Shown here piece after piece: positions 1 through 7,006 of a stretch of 10,287 nucleotides of DNA. The stretch comes from Pseudomonadales bacterium (GTDB taxonomy: Bacteria > Pseudomonadota > Gammaproteobacteria > Steroidobacterales > Steroidobacteraceae): positions 1-10,287 of the forward strand of contig JAGRJB010000375.1 in assembly GCA_020442965.1 (NCBI GenBank), read 5' to 3'. The notes below the pieces were generated by a model, which worked only from the letters and a program-made list of their open reading frames with translations, did not search any database and was not told where the DNA came from. The translations under genes and the position numbers were made by a program. The first letter of the stretch is position 1. Each line of letters begins with the position of its first letter.

Positions 1-23
1 TTCGAATCCCCTTGGGGACGCCA
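1..23 (+). tRNA. tRNA-Glu, 3' end only
   Basis: The first 23 bases fit the 3' part of a tRNA: T-loop TTCGAAT (1-7), the 3' strand of the T-stem CCCCT (8-12), the 3' acceptor strand TGGGGAC (13-19), discriminator G (20) and encoded CCA (21-23). This end closely matches proteobacterial tRNA-Glu, whose acceptor begins GTCCCC, which would pair here. The anticodon lies outside the window, so the identity rests on the acceptor and T-arm alone. No T-rich terminator follows it at once. Confidence 0.85.
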
Positions 24-343
24 TCCAGCAAGCGTGCAAGCTGTTAGTGTGTCTGGCCACGGCGACCCTCTCGCGTGGCAGAGCGGGCCGCTAGGGTGCG
101 GCGTAGTCGACCGCTACACGTCGCGACGGAATCATATCGACGAGCGGTTCCCCACACGAACGAATCAGCATCATGCAGCACTCGGCCTGCCGCGCAGACC
201 GTCTAAGTCCTCATCCGTCCAGACTGTGACTCGACCGTGAGGTCGGCGCGAAGGACGTATAGCTCTTCCAGGCCGCGAGGCAGCGCGATTGGCGCGTCGC
301 CGACCCGGCGGCACGCCAAGGCAGACCCCGGATCTGAACGAAC
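24..343. other. Gene-less region between tRNA-Glu and the MFS gene
   Basis: About 320 bases without a convincing gene. Small open frames on both strands give arginine/serine/proline-rich translations with no recognisable domain and no good ribosome binding site, as expected from chance in GC-rich DNA. A 5-bp hairpin with a GTGA (GNRA-type) loop lies at 232-245, and a CGCCG/CGGCG hairpin at 298-310. Neither is followed by a T run, so neither is a clear intrinsic terminator. No integrase, repeat of the tRNA end, or strong sigma-70 promoter was seen. It probably holds the 3' trailer of the tRNA transcript and the promoter of the transporter gene. Confidence 0.6.
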
Positions 344-1705
344 ATGCTATGGTCGCGGAGCATCGGGGGATCTCATTTGAATGACGCTTATCCCGCACGG
401 GGCTACGCCTGGTTCGTGGTCGTGCTACTAACGATCGCGTATGCGATCTCGCTGCTCGATCGCTGGATCATCTCGCTCCTGGTGGAACCGATCAAGGCGC
501 ACTACGGTGTCAGTGATACGCAGATGGGCCTCTTGATGGGCCCGGTGTTTGCGATTCTGTACGTCGGGCTCGGCTTGCCGCTCGGATGGTTGGCCGATCG
601 TTACGATCGGCGACGCTTGATCGCGGCCGCGATGACGTTCTGGTGTGCAATGACCGTCTTCTGTGGGCTGGCGCGCAGTTTCGGGCAGCTCACGCTCGCA
701 CGACTGGGTGTTGGAGTTGGTGAGGCCGGCCTTGCGCCAGCGGCAAACTCTTTGATAGCTGACTACTTTCCGCGTGCAGCGCAGAGTCGAGCGATTTCGT
801 TTTTCAATATGGGCGTTTCGACGGGTCTCGGTTTCGCCTATCTTGTCGGCGGCCTGATAGTTGGCTGGATGCACACACGCCCGGCGGTGGAACTGCCCCT
901 GGTGGGTGAGTTGGCGACCTGGCAAGCGATTTTTGTGTTGGCCGGCATACCAGGTCTGATCATTGCAGCCGTGATCGCCACGATCAGAGAGCCAGTCCGG
1001 CGAGATCGCATTACTAACAATGGCCGTCAGCCGACGCTGCGCGATTGTCTGCGGTACGTGTTTGCCCGGCGGCGCGCCTATTTCCCACTCATGATCGGCA
1101 TGGGTACGTCACCGCTGATCGGCTATGCCTGGAACTGGCTCCCGACGATGTTCACACGTACCTGGGGCTGGTCCGTCAGTGACCTGGCCGCTGTGTATGG
1201 CTGGATTCTCGTGATCTTCGGGCCGCTCGGCGCCCTATCGGGAGGCTGGATTGCGACCGCACTTTATCGGCGCGGTCGCACCGATGCACCATACATTGCG
1301 GTCATTATCGCGCTCTCTTCCATGGTTGTGGTCTCGACGCTATTGCCGTTGATGCCGTCGGCGGAGTGGGCCGCGCTGCTGCTGGTCCCGGCAACCTGGG
1401 CGGGTGCCATGAGTACGGCTGCCGGTGCCTCGAGTGTGGTGTTCCTGGCCAGCGGCGAGTTTCGTGGCCAGGTCGTCGCCATCTATCTTGCGACGATGAG
1501 TGCCATCGGCTTGGTGTTAGGGCCGTCGCTGGTTGGCTGGATGAACGACACCTGGTTTCCCGAGCCGACGGGGATTCGCTACTCACTGGCGCTCACGGCG
1601 CTCACCGCCGGGGGCGTTCTGACCGCCTACCTCATCACTGGTCGACGCCACTATGCGCTGGCCGTAGCCGATTTTGAGGCGATGCACACCGGCACGCAGG
1701 CATGA
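344..1705 (+). CDS. MFS transporter, spinster-like
   Basis: An inner-membrane secondary transporter of the major facilitator superfamily. At 453 residues it has the usual family length and about twelve hydrophobic segments. The MFS signature loop between helices 2 and 3, GWLADRYDRRR, lies at about residues 81-91, and the R-VGVGEAGLAPAANS stretch in helices 4-5 is typical of the spinster-like subgroup often found beside catabolic enzymes. The substrate cannot be read from the sequence. The start is uncertain: ATG at 344 has no clear ribosome binding site, whereas TTG at 377 has GGGGGA six bases upstream and gives an N-terminus (MNDAYPARGYAWF) closer to the family. The next gene, a flavoenzyme, begins 112 bases downstream in the same direction, so the two may be co-transcribed and may handle the same compound, which is inference. 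Confidence 0.88.
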   Translation: MLWSRSIGGSHLNDAYPARGYAWFVVVLLTIAYAISLLDRWIISLLVEPIKAHYGVSDTQMGLLMGPVFAILYVGLGLPLGWLADRYDRRRLIAAAMTFWCAMTVFCGLARSFGQLTLARLGVGVGEAGLAPAANSLIADYFPRAAQSRAISFFNMGVSTGLGFAYLVGGLIVGWMHTRPAVELPLVGELATWQAIFVLAGIPGLIIAAVIATIREPVRRDRITNNGRQPTLRDCLRYVFARRRAYFPLMIGMGTSPLIGYAWNWLPTMFTRTWGWSVSDLAAVYGWILVIFGPLGALSGGWIATALYRRGRTDAPYIAVIIALSSMVVVSTLLPLMPSAEWAALLLVPATWAGAMSTAAGASSVVFLASGEFRGQVVAIYLATMSAIGLVLGPSLVGWMNDTWFPEPTGIRYSLALTALTAGGVLTAYLITGRRHYALAVADFEAMHTGTQA

Positions 1706-1726
1706 CGCGCGCGTCGGCCGATAGCG
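1706..1726 (+). other. GC hairpin just after the MFS stop
   Basis: CGCGC (1706-1710) can pair with GCGCG (1722-1726), and the loop contains the 8-base palindrome TCGGCCGA (1712-1719). It starts directly after the MFS stop codon. No T run follows, so it may only be a weak pause or 3'-end-stabilising structure, or a product of high GC. The rest of the gap to 1817 shows nothing beyond the ribosome binding site of the next gene. Confidence 0.25.
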
Positions 1727-1805
1727 CGAGCCGCCGCCGCTCTCGTGCCGCCCGGATTTTCGAGCGGTCGCTGCCGACATTGCGGGCGGTCGTATACGAA
1801 GCAGC

Positions 1806-1810
1806 AGGAG
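1806..1810 (+). promoter_or_regulatory. Ribosome binding site for the TTG-start flavoenzyme
   Basis: AGGAG lies seven bases before the TTG at 1818. An in-frame TGA at 1812-1814 sits just upstream, and the first in-frame ATG comes only at residue 72, inside the FAD-binding motif. The TTG is therefore the only workable start for a complete domain. Confidence 0.75.
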
Positions 1811-1817
1811 ATGAGAG

Positions 1818-3350
1818 TTGCTAGCAAGCGAAATTTTCGCCGCGATTGTCGGCGCACGACATGTGCACACGGACGCCAGGACCTGCGCCTATTTCTCGCG
1901 CGATATCTTCTTCTGGGACCCTGCCGAAACGGTCGTCGCTGTCGTCGCGCCGGCGGATGCGGCGCAGGTGGCGGCTGTGCTGGCCGCCACTGCCGAAGTG
2001 GGTACGCCTGTGACGGTGCGCGGTGGTGGTATGTCCTACACGGGCGGCTACGTACCGACGGCGCCCGGCACCGTCATGATCGATCTGCGGCGACTCAACA
2101 GAGTGCGCGAGATCAACGAAGTTGATCAGTATGTTGCGGTCGAGGCGGGTGCAAGTTGGGAGTCCGTGACCGCGGCACTGACGAATACCGGTCTGCGAAC
2201 CAGCATTAGTGGGCCTTATTCGGGTAGCGTCTCTACCGTGGGTGGCGCGCTCTCGCAGGGAGTCGTCGACGAGATGACCGGCGTACTGGCTCTCGAAGTG
2301 GCGTTGGCCAACGGGTCGTTAGTGCGGACCGGATCCGCTGCGCGTCATGATCATCCATCACCATTTTTTCGTAACTTCGGACCAGACCTGACAGGATTGT
2401 TCATTGGTGACGGCGGTACGCTCGGCGTGAAGACCGCTGCGACCCTGGCTCTCGAGCCTGTGCCCGTTGCCAAGCAACATGCATCGTTCGCGTTCGAGAC
2501 CTTCCCGGCGATTACGCGCGCGATGATCGGCTGTTCACGCTTGCGACTACCCAGTCGGATCATGGGGCTCGATCCCAAGAAGAGTCAGAATGCGCCGCGT
2601 GTCGGATTCAAGAGCGCGATCGAGACTGTTGCAAAGGTTGCGCTGGCAAGTAACAAGTTGAGCGGGGGGTTGCGCGACGCATTTTCGATGGCCGCCGCTG
2701 GTCGGAACTTCATGGAGGGCGTGAAGTGGTCGCTGCACATCACGGCGGAGGGCGCGAGCGAAGCGGCTGCCGATGCCGCCATAGACGCATACCGCGCAGC
2801 GTGCTTGCTGGAGGGTCGCGAGATTCCCAATCTCCTGCCGATCGCGCTAGGCGCGAAACCATTTTCGGTGCGCGGGTTTCTCGGGCCGCAGGGCGAGCGT
2901 TGGGTGCCCACGAACGCGGTGCTGCCGCCGTCTCGCGCTGAGGAAGCCAGTGCGAAGGTGCTCGAGTTCTTCGCTGCGCGCCGCGAACGCATGCAAGCAC
3001 ATGGCATTTGGGAATCCTACATGCTGGGGGCACGTCCGGGCTTCGTGCTGATCGAGCCGTCCTTTTATTGGCCCGACGAAGTCAGCGCGCTACATCTCGA
3101 TCATCTCGATGCGGCCACGGCTGCGCGGTTCAAGAATCATGGTGCGAGCCTCGACGCTCGACGTTGCGTGTTGGAGATGCGACGTGATCTGATCGAATTG
3201 TTTGCAAGCCTGGGCGCTGCGCACGTGCAGCTCGCGCGTGCGTATAGGTACCAATCGCGCCTCGATCCTGCAACGCAGCAACTGTGGCACCGCGTACGGG
3301 ACGCGCTCGACCCAGACAGGCGGCTCAACCGAACTAATCTCGATGGCTGA
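1818..3350 (+). CDS. FAD-binding oxidoreductase, PCMH/VAO fold (GlcD-like)
   Basis: A 510-residue soluble flavoenzyme with no signal peptide or membrane segment. The N-terminal half is a PCMH-type FAD-binding domain (FAD_binding_4): PVTVRGGGMSYTGGY around residues 65-78, then VEAGASWESV and the STVGGALSQGV stretch, and the hallmark GPDLTGLFIGDGGTLGV at 188-204. The C-terminal half fits the FAD-linked oxidase C-terminal domain and ends with LDPDRRLNRTNL, the usual 'DP...NP-NL' type finish. Relatives oxidise 2-hydroxy acids, aromatic alcohols or lactones; the substrate here is not recognisable. Residue M72 occupies the place of the histidine that binds FAD covalently in berberine-bridge-type enzymes, so that linkage is not possible. 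No GlcE/GlcF or iron-sulfur partner lies nearby. The upstream MFS transporter may import or export its substrate or product, which is inference. Confidence 0.85.
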   Translation: MLASEIFAAIVGARHVHTDARTCAYFSRDIFFWDPAETVVAVVAPADAAQVAAVLAATAEVGTPVTVRGGGMSYTGGYVPTAPGTVMIDLRRLNRVREINEVDQYVAVEAGASWESVTAALTNTGLRTSISGPYSGSVSTVGGALSQGVVDEMTGVLALEVALANGSLVRTGSAARHDHPSPFFRNFGPDLTGLFIGDGGTLGVKTAATLALEPVPVAKQHASFAFETFPAITRAMIGCSRLRLPSRIMGLDPKKSQNAPRVGFKSAIETVAKVALASNKLSGGLRDAFSMAAAGRNFMEGVKWSLHITAEGASEAAADAAIDAYRAACLLEGREIPNLLPIALGAKPFSVRGFLGPQGERWVPTNAVLPPSRAEEASAKVLEFFAARRERMQAHGIWESYMLGARPGFVLIEPSFYWPDEVSALHLDHLDAATAARFKNHGASLDARRCVLEMRRDLIELFASLGAAHVQLARAYRYQSRLDPATQQLWHRVRDALDPDRRLNRTNLDG

Positions 3351-3351
3351 A

Positions 3352-3374
3352 CGCTCGTGCCGCCACATCGAGCG
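3352..3374 (+). terminator. Hairpin after the flavoenzyme, possible weak terminator
   Basis: CGCTCG (3352-3357) pairs perfectly with CGAGCG (3369-3374) over an 11-base loop, starting two bases after the stop codon. The following bases (GTAACTTAAC) are not a T run, so efficient intrinsic termination is doubtful. Its place between two functionally different gene groups supports a 3'-end role. Confidence 0.3.
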
Positions 3375-3508
3375 GTAACTTAACAATAATGTGATTCAAT
3401 TCGTGCGGCCTTTCGGACTTAGCTCTAAACTTCAGTACTGGTCGTAAGCCTCAGACTGCATTGGGCTTTTGGCTCGCGTTCATTGGCCTTGTTTGATTTT
3501 GGGTAAGC
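3375..3508 (+). promoter_or_regulatory. Probable promoter region of the EPS/PEP-CTERM operon
   Basis: This gap precedes a long co-directional gene block and includes a locally AT-rich stretch (3376-3400) in otherwise GC-rich DNA. AATAAT at 3385-3390 resembles a sigma-70 -10 box, but no good -35 element sits at the right distance. A TTGGCT/TTTGAT pair at 3469-3497 has 17-base spacing but would leave almost no leader before the ATG. No sigma-54 -24/-12 site with correct spacing was found. That a promoter lies here is inferred from gene layout; its exact position is not supported. Confidence 0.35.
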
Positions 3509-4891
3509 ATGTCGACCAGATTGTTCGGCGTCGTTTGGTATCTGCCTCTGCTGCTACTGGCGGTCGTCGAAGTTGCGGCGCTGGTCAGTGCCTACCTCAT
3601 TGCGGCGTCACTCCTGCAATCGGCCGTCAGTTCGCCCGCAGTCAGCTGGCAGGGCGCACTGCTGTTCGCGCTCGTCACGCTGATGATATTTGCCGGCCTT
3701 GGGCTTTTCAGTCGCCGCCAGCGCGCCAATCGCAAAGGCATCATGTTGCGAGTGACGGTCGGCATCGTGGCCGGTGCATTCGGCGCATGGGTCCTCGCAC
3801 GGTGGCTGGGATGGGCAGGTCTCGGTGTTGCGCTGCTCCTGATCACGGTCGTGCTTGCGGTATTGATTACCGTGCTCTTGCGGCTGTTGGCCGAGAAACT
3901 CGTGAGTGAGGATGTTTTCCGGCGCCGCGTGATCGTGCTCGGTGGTGGTCAGCGAGCTGCGAGCATTGCAGCGTTGCGCCGCCGGGTAGATCAGCGCGGC
4001 TTCAAGCTACTCGGCTTTGTTGCCGCGGACGGCGAACCCGCGATCGTTGCTGCAAGCAGTATGCTGTCGCCGAACAGGTCCTTGACCGAGCTGGCCCGCG
4101 AGCTTGAAGCGGACGAGATCGTGGTAGCAATGGACGATCGCCGCCGCGCCTTTCCGATCGCCGACCTCCTCGAATGCCGCTTCGATGGTATCGAGGTCAC
4201 CGAACTCATGACGTTTCTCGAGCGCGAGACAGGCAAAGTTCATCTGGACGTTATCAATCCCAGCTGGTTGATTTTCGGCGCTGGCTTTCGGCGTGATCAT
4301 GTGCGGCTGGCGTCGGAGCGCGCACTCGATTTGTTGGCCTGCGTTGCCTTGTTGCTGGTGGTCTGGCCGCTCATGTTGCTCACCGCTCTGGCAATCATGG
4401 TCGAGGATGGTGCGCGCGCGCCGATCTTCTATCGGCAGACGCGGGTCGGGTTTCGCGGCAAGAATTTTCCGGTAATCAAGTTCCGCAGTATGCGAGTCGA
4501 TGCGGAGAAGGCGGGGGCGCAATGGGCGCAACGTAACGACACGCGGGTGACGCGTGTGGGCGCAATCATCCGCAAACTACGCATCGATGAGTTGCCACAA
4601 TTGCTCAATGTATTGCGCGGCGATATGAGTTTTGTGGGGCCACGCCCGGAGCGACCGGAGTTCGTTGCCACTCTCTCCGCGCAGATCCCGTACTATCAGG
4701 AGCGACACTTCGTCAAACCCGGTATCACTGGTTGGGCGCAGGTTTGTTATCCGTATGGCGCTTCGGAAACGGACGCGGCCGAGAAGCTGCAGTACGACTT
4801 GTACTACGTCAAGAATCACAGTCTGCTGTTCGATATCATGATTCTCCTACAGACTGCCGAAGTGGTGCTGCTCGGCAAAGGCGCGCGCTGA
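3509..4891 (+). CDS. Polyprenyl-phosphate sugar phosphotransferase, XrtA/PEP-CTERM type
   Basis: A membrane phosphoglycosyltransferase that should transfer a sugar-1-phosphate from a nucleotide sugar to undecaprenyl phosphate, the first step of an exopolysaccharide repeat unit. It has 460 residues, the usual size of the large (WcaJ/EpsB-like) class. Four hydrophobic segments occupy roughly residues 8-125; a Rossmann-like domain starts with VIVLGGGQRA near 141; a further hydrophobic segment lies at about 272-297. The catalytic sugar-transferase domain follows, with KFRSM near 324, DELPQLLNVLRGDMSFVGPRPE at about 360-381, and KPGITGWAQV. This matches the family tied to the XrtA/PEP-CTERM system (TIGR03013 type), as the neighbours confirm. 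The ATG start has only a weak GGG upstream. The stop codon abuts the GTG of prsK. The sugar donor is not predictable from this sequence alone. Confidence 0.92.
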   Translation: MSTRLFGVVWYLPLLLLAVVEVAALVSAYLIAASLLQSAVSSPAVSWQGALLFALVTLMIFAGLGLFSRRQRANRKGIMLRVTVGIVAGAFGAWVLARWLGWAGLGVALLLITVVLAVLITVLLRLLAEKLVSEDVFRRRVIVLGGGQRAASIAALRRRVDQRGFKLLGFVAADGEPAIVAASSMLSPNRSLTELARELEADEIVVAMDDRRRAFPIADLLECRFDGIEVTELMTFLERETGKVHLDVINPSWLIFGAGFRRDHVRLASERALDLLACVALLLVVWPLMLLTALAIMVEDGARAPIFYRQTRVGFRGKNFPVIKFRSMRVDAEKAGAQWAQRNDTRVTRVGAIIRKLRIDELPQLLNVLRGDMSFVGPRPERPEFVATLSAQIPYYQERHFVKPGITGWAQVCYPYGASETDAAEKLQYDLYYVKNHSLLFDIMILLQTAEVVLLGKGAR

Positions 4892-7006
4892 GTGTGGTTC
4901 GGCGTTGTTAGCTATGGTATGGCGGCGGTGGCGTTCGCACTGCTGGCATTGCTGTTGCGTCCCGCCCGACGTGAGCCGTCGGCCCCTGACGTACGGCTCT
5001 GGATCGCGGCTTGGGGCACGAGCGCCTGGGCTTTGCTCCTCGCTGCGGAAGTGCACTGGCGGTTCCTGAGTCTGCCGCTGCTCGTTGCGATCGAGGCACT
5101 GCACGCAGCTCTGTGGTTGTGGCTGCTGGCGAGTCTGGCGCGGCTACAGAATCAGCCAGCCTGGATGAGAGCGATGATGGTGGCGGCGGGGCCGGTCGTG
5201 GCCGCGCTCGCTGTTGCGATCAACTGGCTGGCGATCCCGACAGTGCTGGTCGCATCGTATTTGGGACTCGGGCTTGCGCTGGTCGGTGTGTTCTCGCTGG
5301 AGCAGGTCTATCGCAATGCGGAGCAGGCGGGTCTCACGCCGGCGCGCTGGCTATGCCTGGGCATCGCCGGGATTTTCGTGCTGGACCTGTTCGTGTTCGC
5401 GGAGAGCATCCTGGTACAGGAATTCGACCGTACCGCTTGGGAAGTGCGTGGCCTGATCTCGGCTTTGTTAGTGTTGCCGATTGGCTTCGCGGCGCGTCGA
5501 ATGCCGGATTGGTCGGTCGACATTTTCGTTTCGCGTCATGTCGTTTATTACTCCACCTCCCTGCTGTTGGTCGGCGCCTATCTCATCATGATGAGTCTGG
5601 GTGGTCTGTACGTGCGCGAGAGTGGGGGCGGCTGGGGGCCGACCGCGCAATTGTTCTTCTTGCTCGCGTCCGGGGTCTTGCTCGCAACGTTGGTGTTTTC
5701 GGGCAGCATGCGACGCAAACTCAAGGTGTTCGTTGCCAAGAATTTCTACCGCAACAAATACGATTATCGGGTCGAGTGGTTGCGTTTCATCGGCACGCTC
5801 TCGGAGCGCGGCCCGCAAGAGTCGTTCCATCAAACTGCGATCCGCGCGGTCGCGCAAATCATCGAAAGCCCGCGCGCCGTGCTCTGGGTGCGCGATACAC
5901 CCAATGGCGCAATGCGTGCCATTGCGGGTTGGCCCAAGATCAGCGATGCCGATCTGGCCGATGCCGGTGTGCTGTCGTCGCGCGCGGCACTCGTGTTGTT
6001 TCTGGAGCGCACGAAGTGGGTCGTCGATCTCAAACAGCGCCACGAGCAACCTGATCTGTACGACGATTTGGTCATCGAGGAGCGGCTGCTGATGCTGGGC
6101 CCGGATGCGCTGATCGTGCCGCTGTTTCATCTCGATCAGTTGTACGGTTGTCTGTTGCTGGCGCGTCGCCCGGGTTTCGGCGCGTTGTCGTTCGAGGATC
6201 TTGACCTGCTGAAGACCGTGGGGCGACACATCGCGGCGCATCTATCGCAGGAGGACATGGATCGTCGGCTCAACGAGAGCCGGCAGTTCGAAGCGTTCAA
6301 TCGCTTCTCGGCATTCGTCATGCACGACCTGAAGAATTCGACTGCGCAGCTCAAGCTGATCGTCCACAATGCCGAGCGACATAAACGCAATCCGGAGTTC
6401 GTCGACGATGCGATTGCGACAATCGCCAATACCGTGGAAAGGATGAGCAGATTACTAACACAACTGGGGCAGGGTGAGGTGAGCGGCACGCTGCGCGACG
6501 TGCAGCTTGCGCAGATTGCGGAACAGGCGACGGAACGTTGCAGCAGCCGCAAACCAGTGCCGAATCTTGCGATCAGCGCACGGCCGCGCGTGCACGCGGA
6601 TGCCGAGCGGCTGTCGAGTGTCGTCGAGCACATCGTGCGCAACGCTCAGGATGCTTGCGATGCGCGCGGCGAGGTACGGATCGAAGTGGATTCAGAATAT
6701 GGCGAACCGCGATTGCGTGTGCGCGATTCGGGCGTCGGGATGGAAGCCGAGTTCGTGCGTGACCGGTTGTTTCGGCCATTTGATACCACCAAGGGATCGC
6801 GCGGTATGGGCATTGGCGCCTACCAGGCGCGCGAATACCTGCGCTCGTTGGGCGGCGACGTTCGTGTGCAGTCGCGACCAGGGCGTGGGACGGTTTTCGA
6901 GTTGGTGTTTCCGGTGGCGAGTGCCGCCGAGCGCGATCTTGCAGAGTCGGCCGAACTCACCGGTAGCGATGCTGGCGACCAGCATGGGGTGGTTCGTGCC
7001 GGCTAA
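4892..7006 (+). CDS. prsK: PEP-CTERM system histidine kinase PrsK
   Basis: The sensor kinase of the PrsK/PrsR two-component system, located in the inner membrane. It has 704 residues, matching the family. Residues 1 to about 270 form a multi-helix membrane region without a large periplasmic domain. A conserved juxtamembrane stretch KNFYRNKYDYR lies at 283-293, a GAF-like domain at about 300-460, and the dimerisation/phosphoacceptor helix FVMHDLKNS has H478 as the likely phosphorylated residue. The ATPase domain shows the N box (HIVRNAQDA, N584), the G1 box (RDSGVGM, D612) and the LFRPFDTTKGSRGMGIG region. GTG at 4892 directly follows the stop of the sugar transferase, and its N-terminus (VVSYGMAAVAF) fits known PrsK proteins, so it is preferred over the ATG at residue 10. 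The 3' end overlaps prsR, suggesting translational coupling. The signal sensed is unknown. Confidence 0.93.
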   Translation: MWFGVVSYGMAAVAFALLALLLRPARREPSAPDVRLWIAAWGTSAWALLLAAEVHWRFLSLPLLVAIEALHAALWLWLLASLARLQNQPAWMRAMMVAAGPVVAALAVAINWLAIPTVLVASYLGLGLALVGVFSLEQVYRNAEQAGLTPARWLCLGIAGIFVLDLFVFAESILVQEFDRTAWEVRGLISALLVLPIGFAARRMPDWSVDIFVSRHVVYYSTSLLLVGAYLIMMSLGGLYVRESGGGWGPTAQLFFLLASGVLLATLVFSGSMRRKLKVFVAKNFYRNKYDYRVEWLRFIGTLSERGPQESFHQTAIRAVAQIIESPRAVLWVRDTPNGAMRAIAGWPKISDADLADAGVLSSRAALVLFLERTKWVVDLKQRHEQPDLYDDLVIEERLLMLGPDALIVPLFHLDQLYGCLLLARRPGFGALSFEDLDLLKTVGRHIAAHLSQEDMDRRLNESRQFEAFNRFSAFVMHDLKNSTAQLKLIVHNAERHKRNPEFVDDAIATIANTVERMSRLLTQLGQGEVSGTLRDVQLAQIAEQATERCSSRKPVPNLAISARPRVHADAERLSSVVEHIVRNAQDACDARGEVRIEVDSEYGEPRLRVRDSGVGMEAEFVRDRLFRPFDTTKGSRGMGIGAYQAREYLRSLGGDVRVQSRPGRGTVFELVFPVASAAERDLAESAELTGSDAGDQHGVVRAG

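Noticed and set aside
34..240. Small + strand open frame after the tRNA
   Set aside because: No ribosome binding site, no recognisable domain, and a composition typical of chance frames in GC-rich DNA.
171..398. Small - strand open frame overlapping the MFS start
   Set aside because: Arginine-rich chance-like translation and overlap with a well-supported gene.
2364..2669. T6 (2364-2369) and G6 (2664-2669) tracts in the flavoenzyme as phase-variation tracts
   Set aside because: Too short for typical slippage-based switching, and the frame is intact across both.
3469..3497. TTGGCT and TTTGAT with 17-base spacing as a sigma-70 promoter
   Set aside because: It would place the transcript start within a few bases of the ATG at 3509, leaving no room for a leader, and each box matches only four of six positions.
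5011..6054. 347-codon open frame inside prsK in another frame
   Set aside because: The prsK frame carries clear domains throughout; the alternative is rich in arginine, glycine and alanine without domains, a GC-rich shadow.
6507..6983. Long N-terminal extension of the prsR frame inside prsK
   Set aside because: It overlaps the ATPase domain of prsK, has no homology-like features, and PrsR homologues start just before LLIVEDD.
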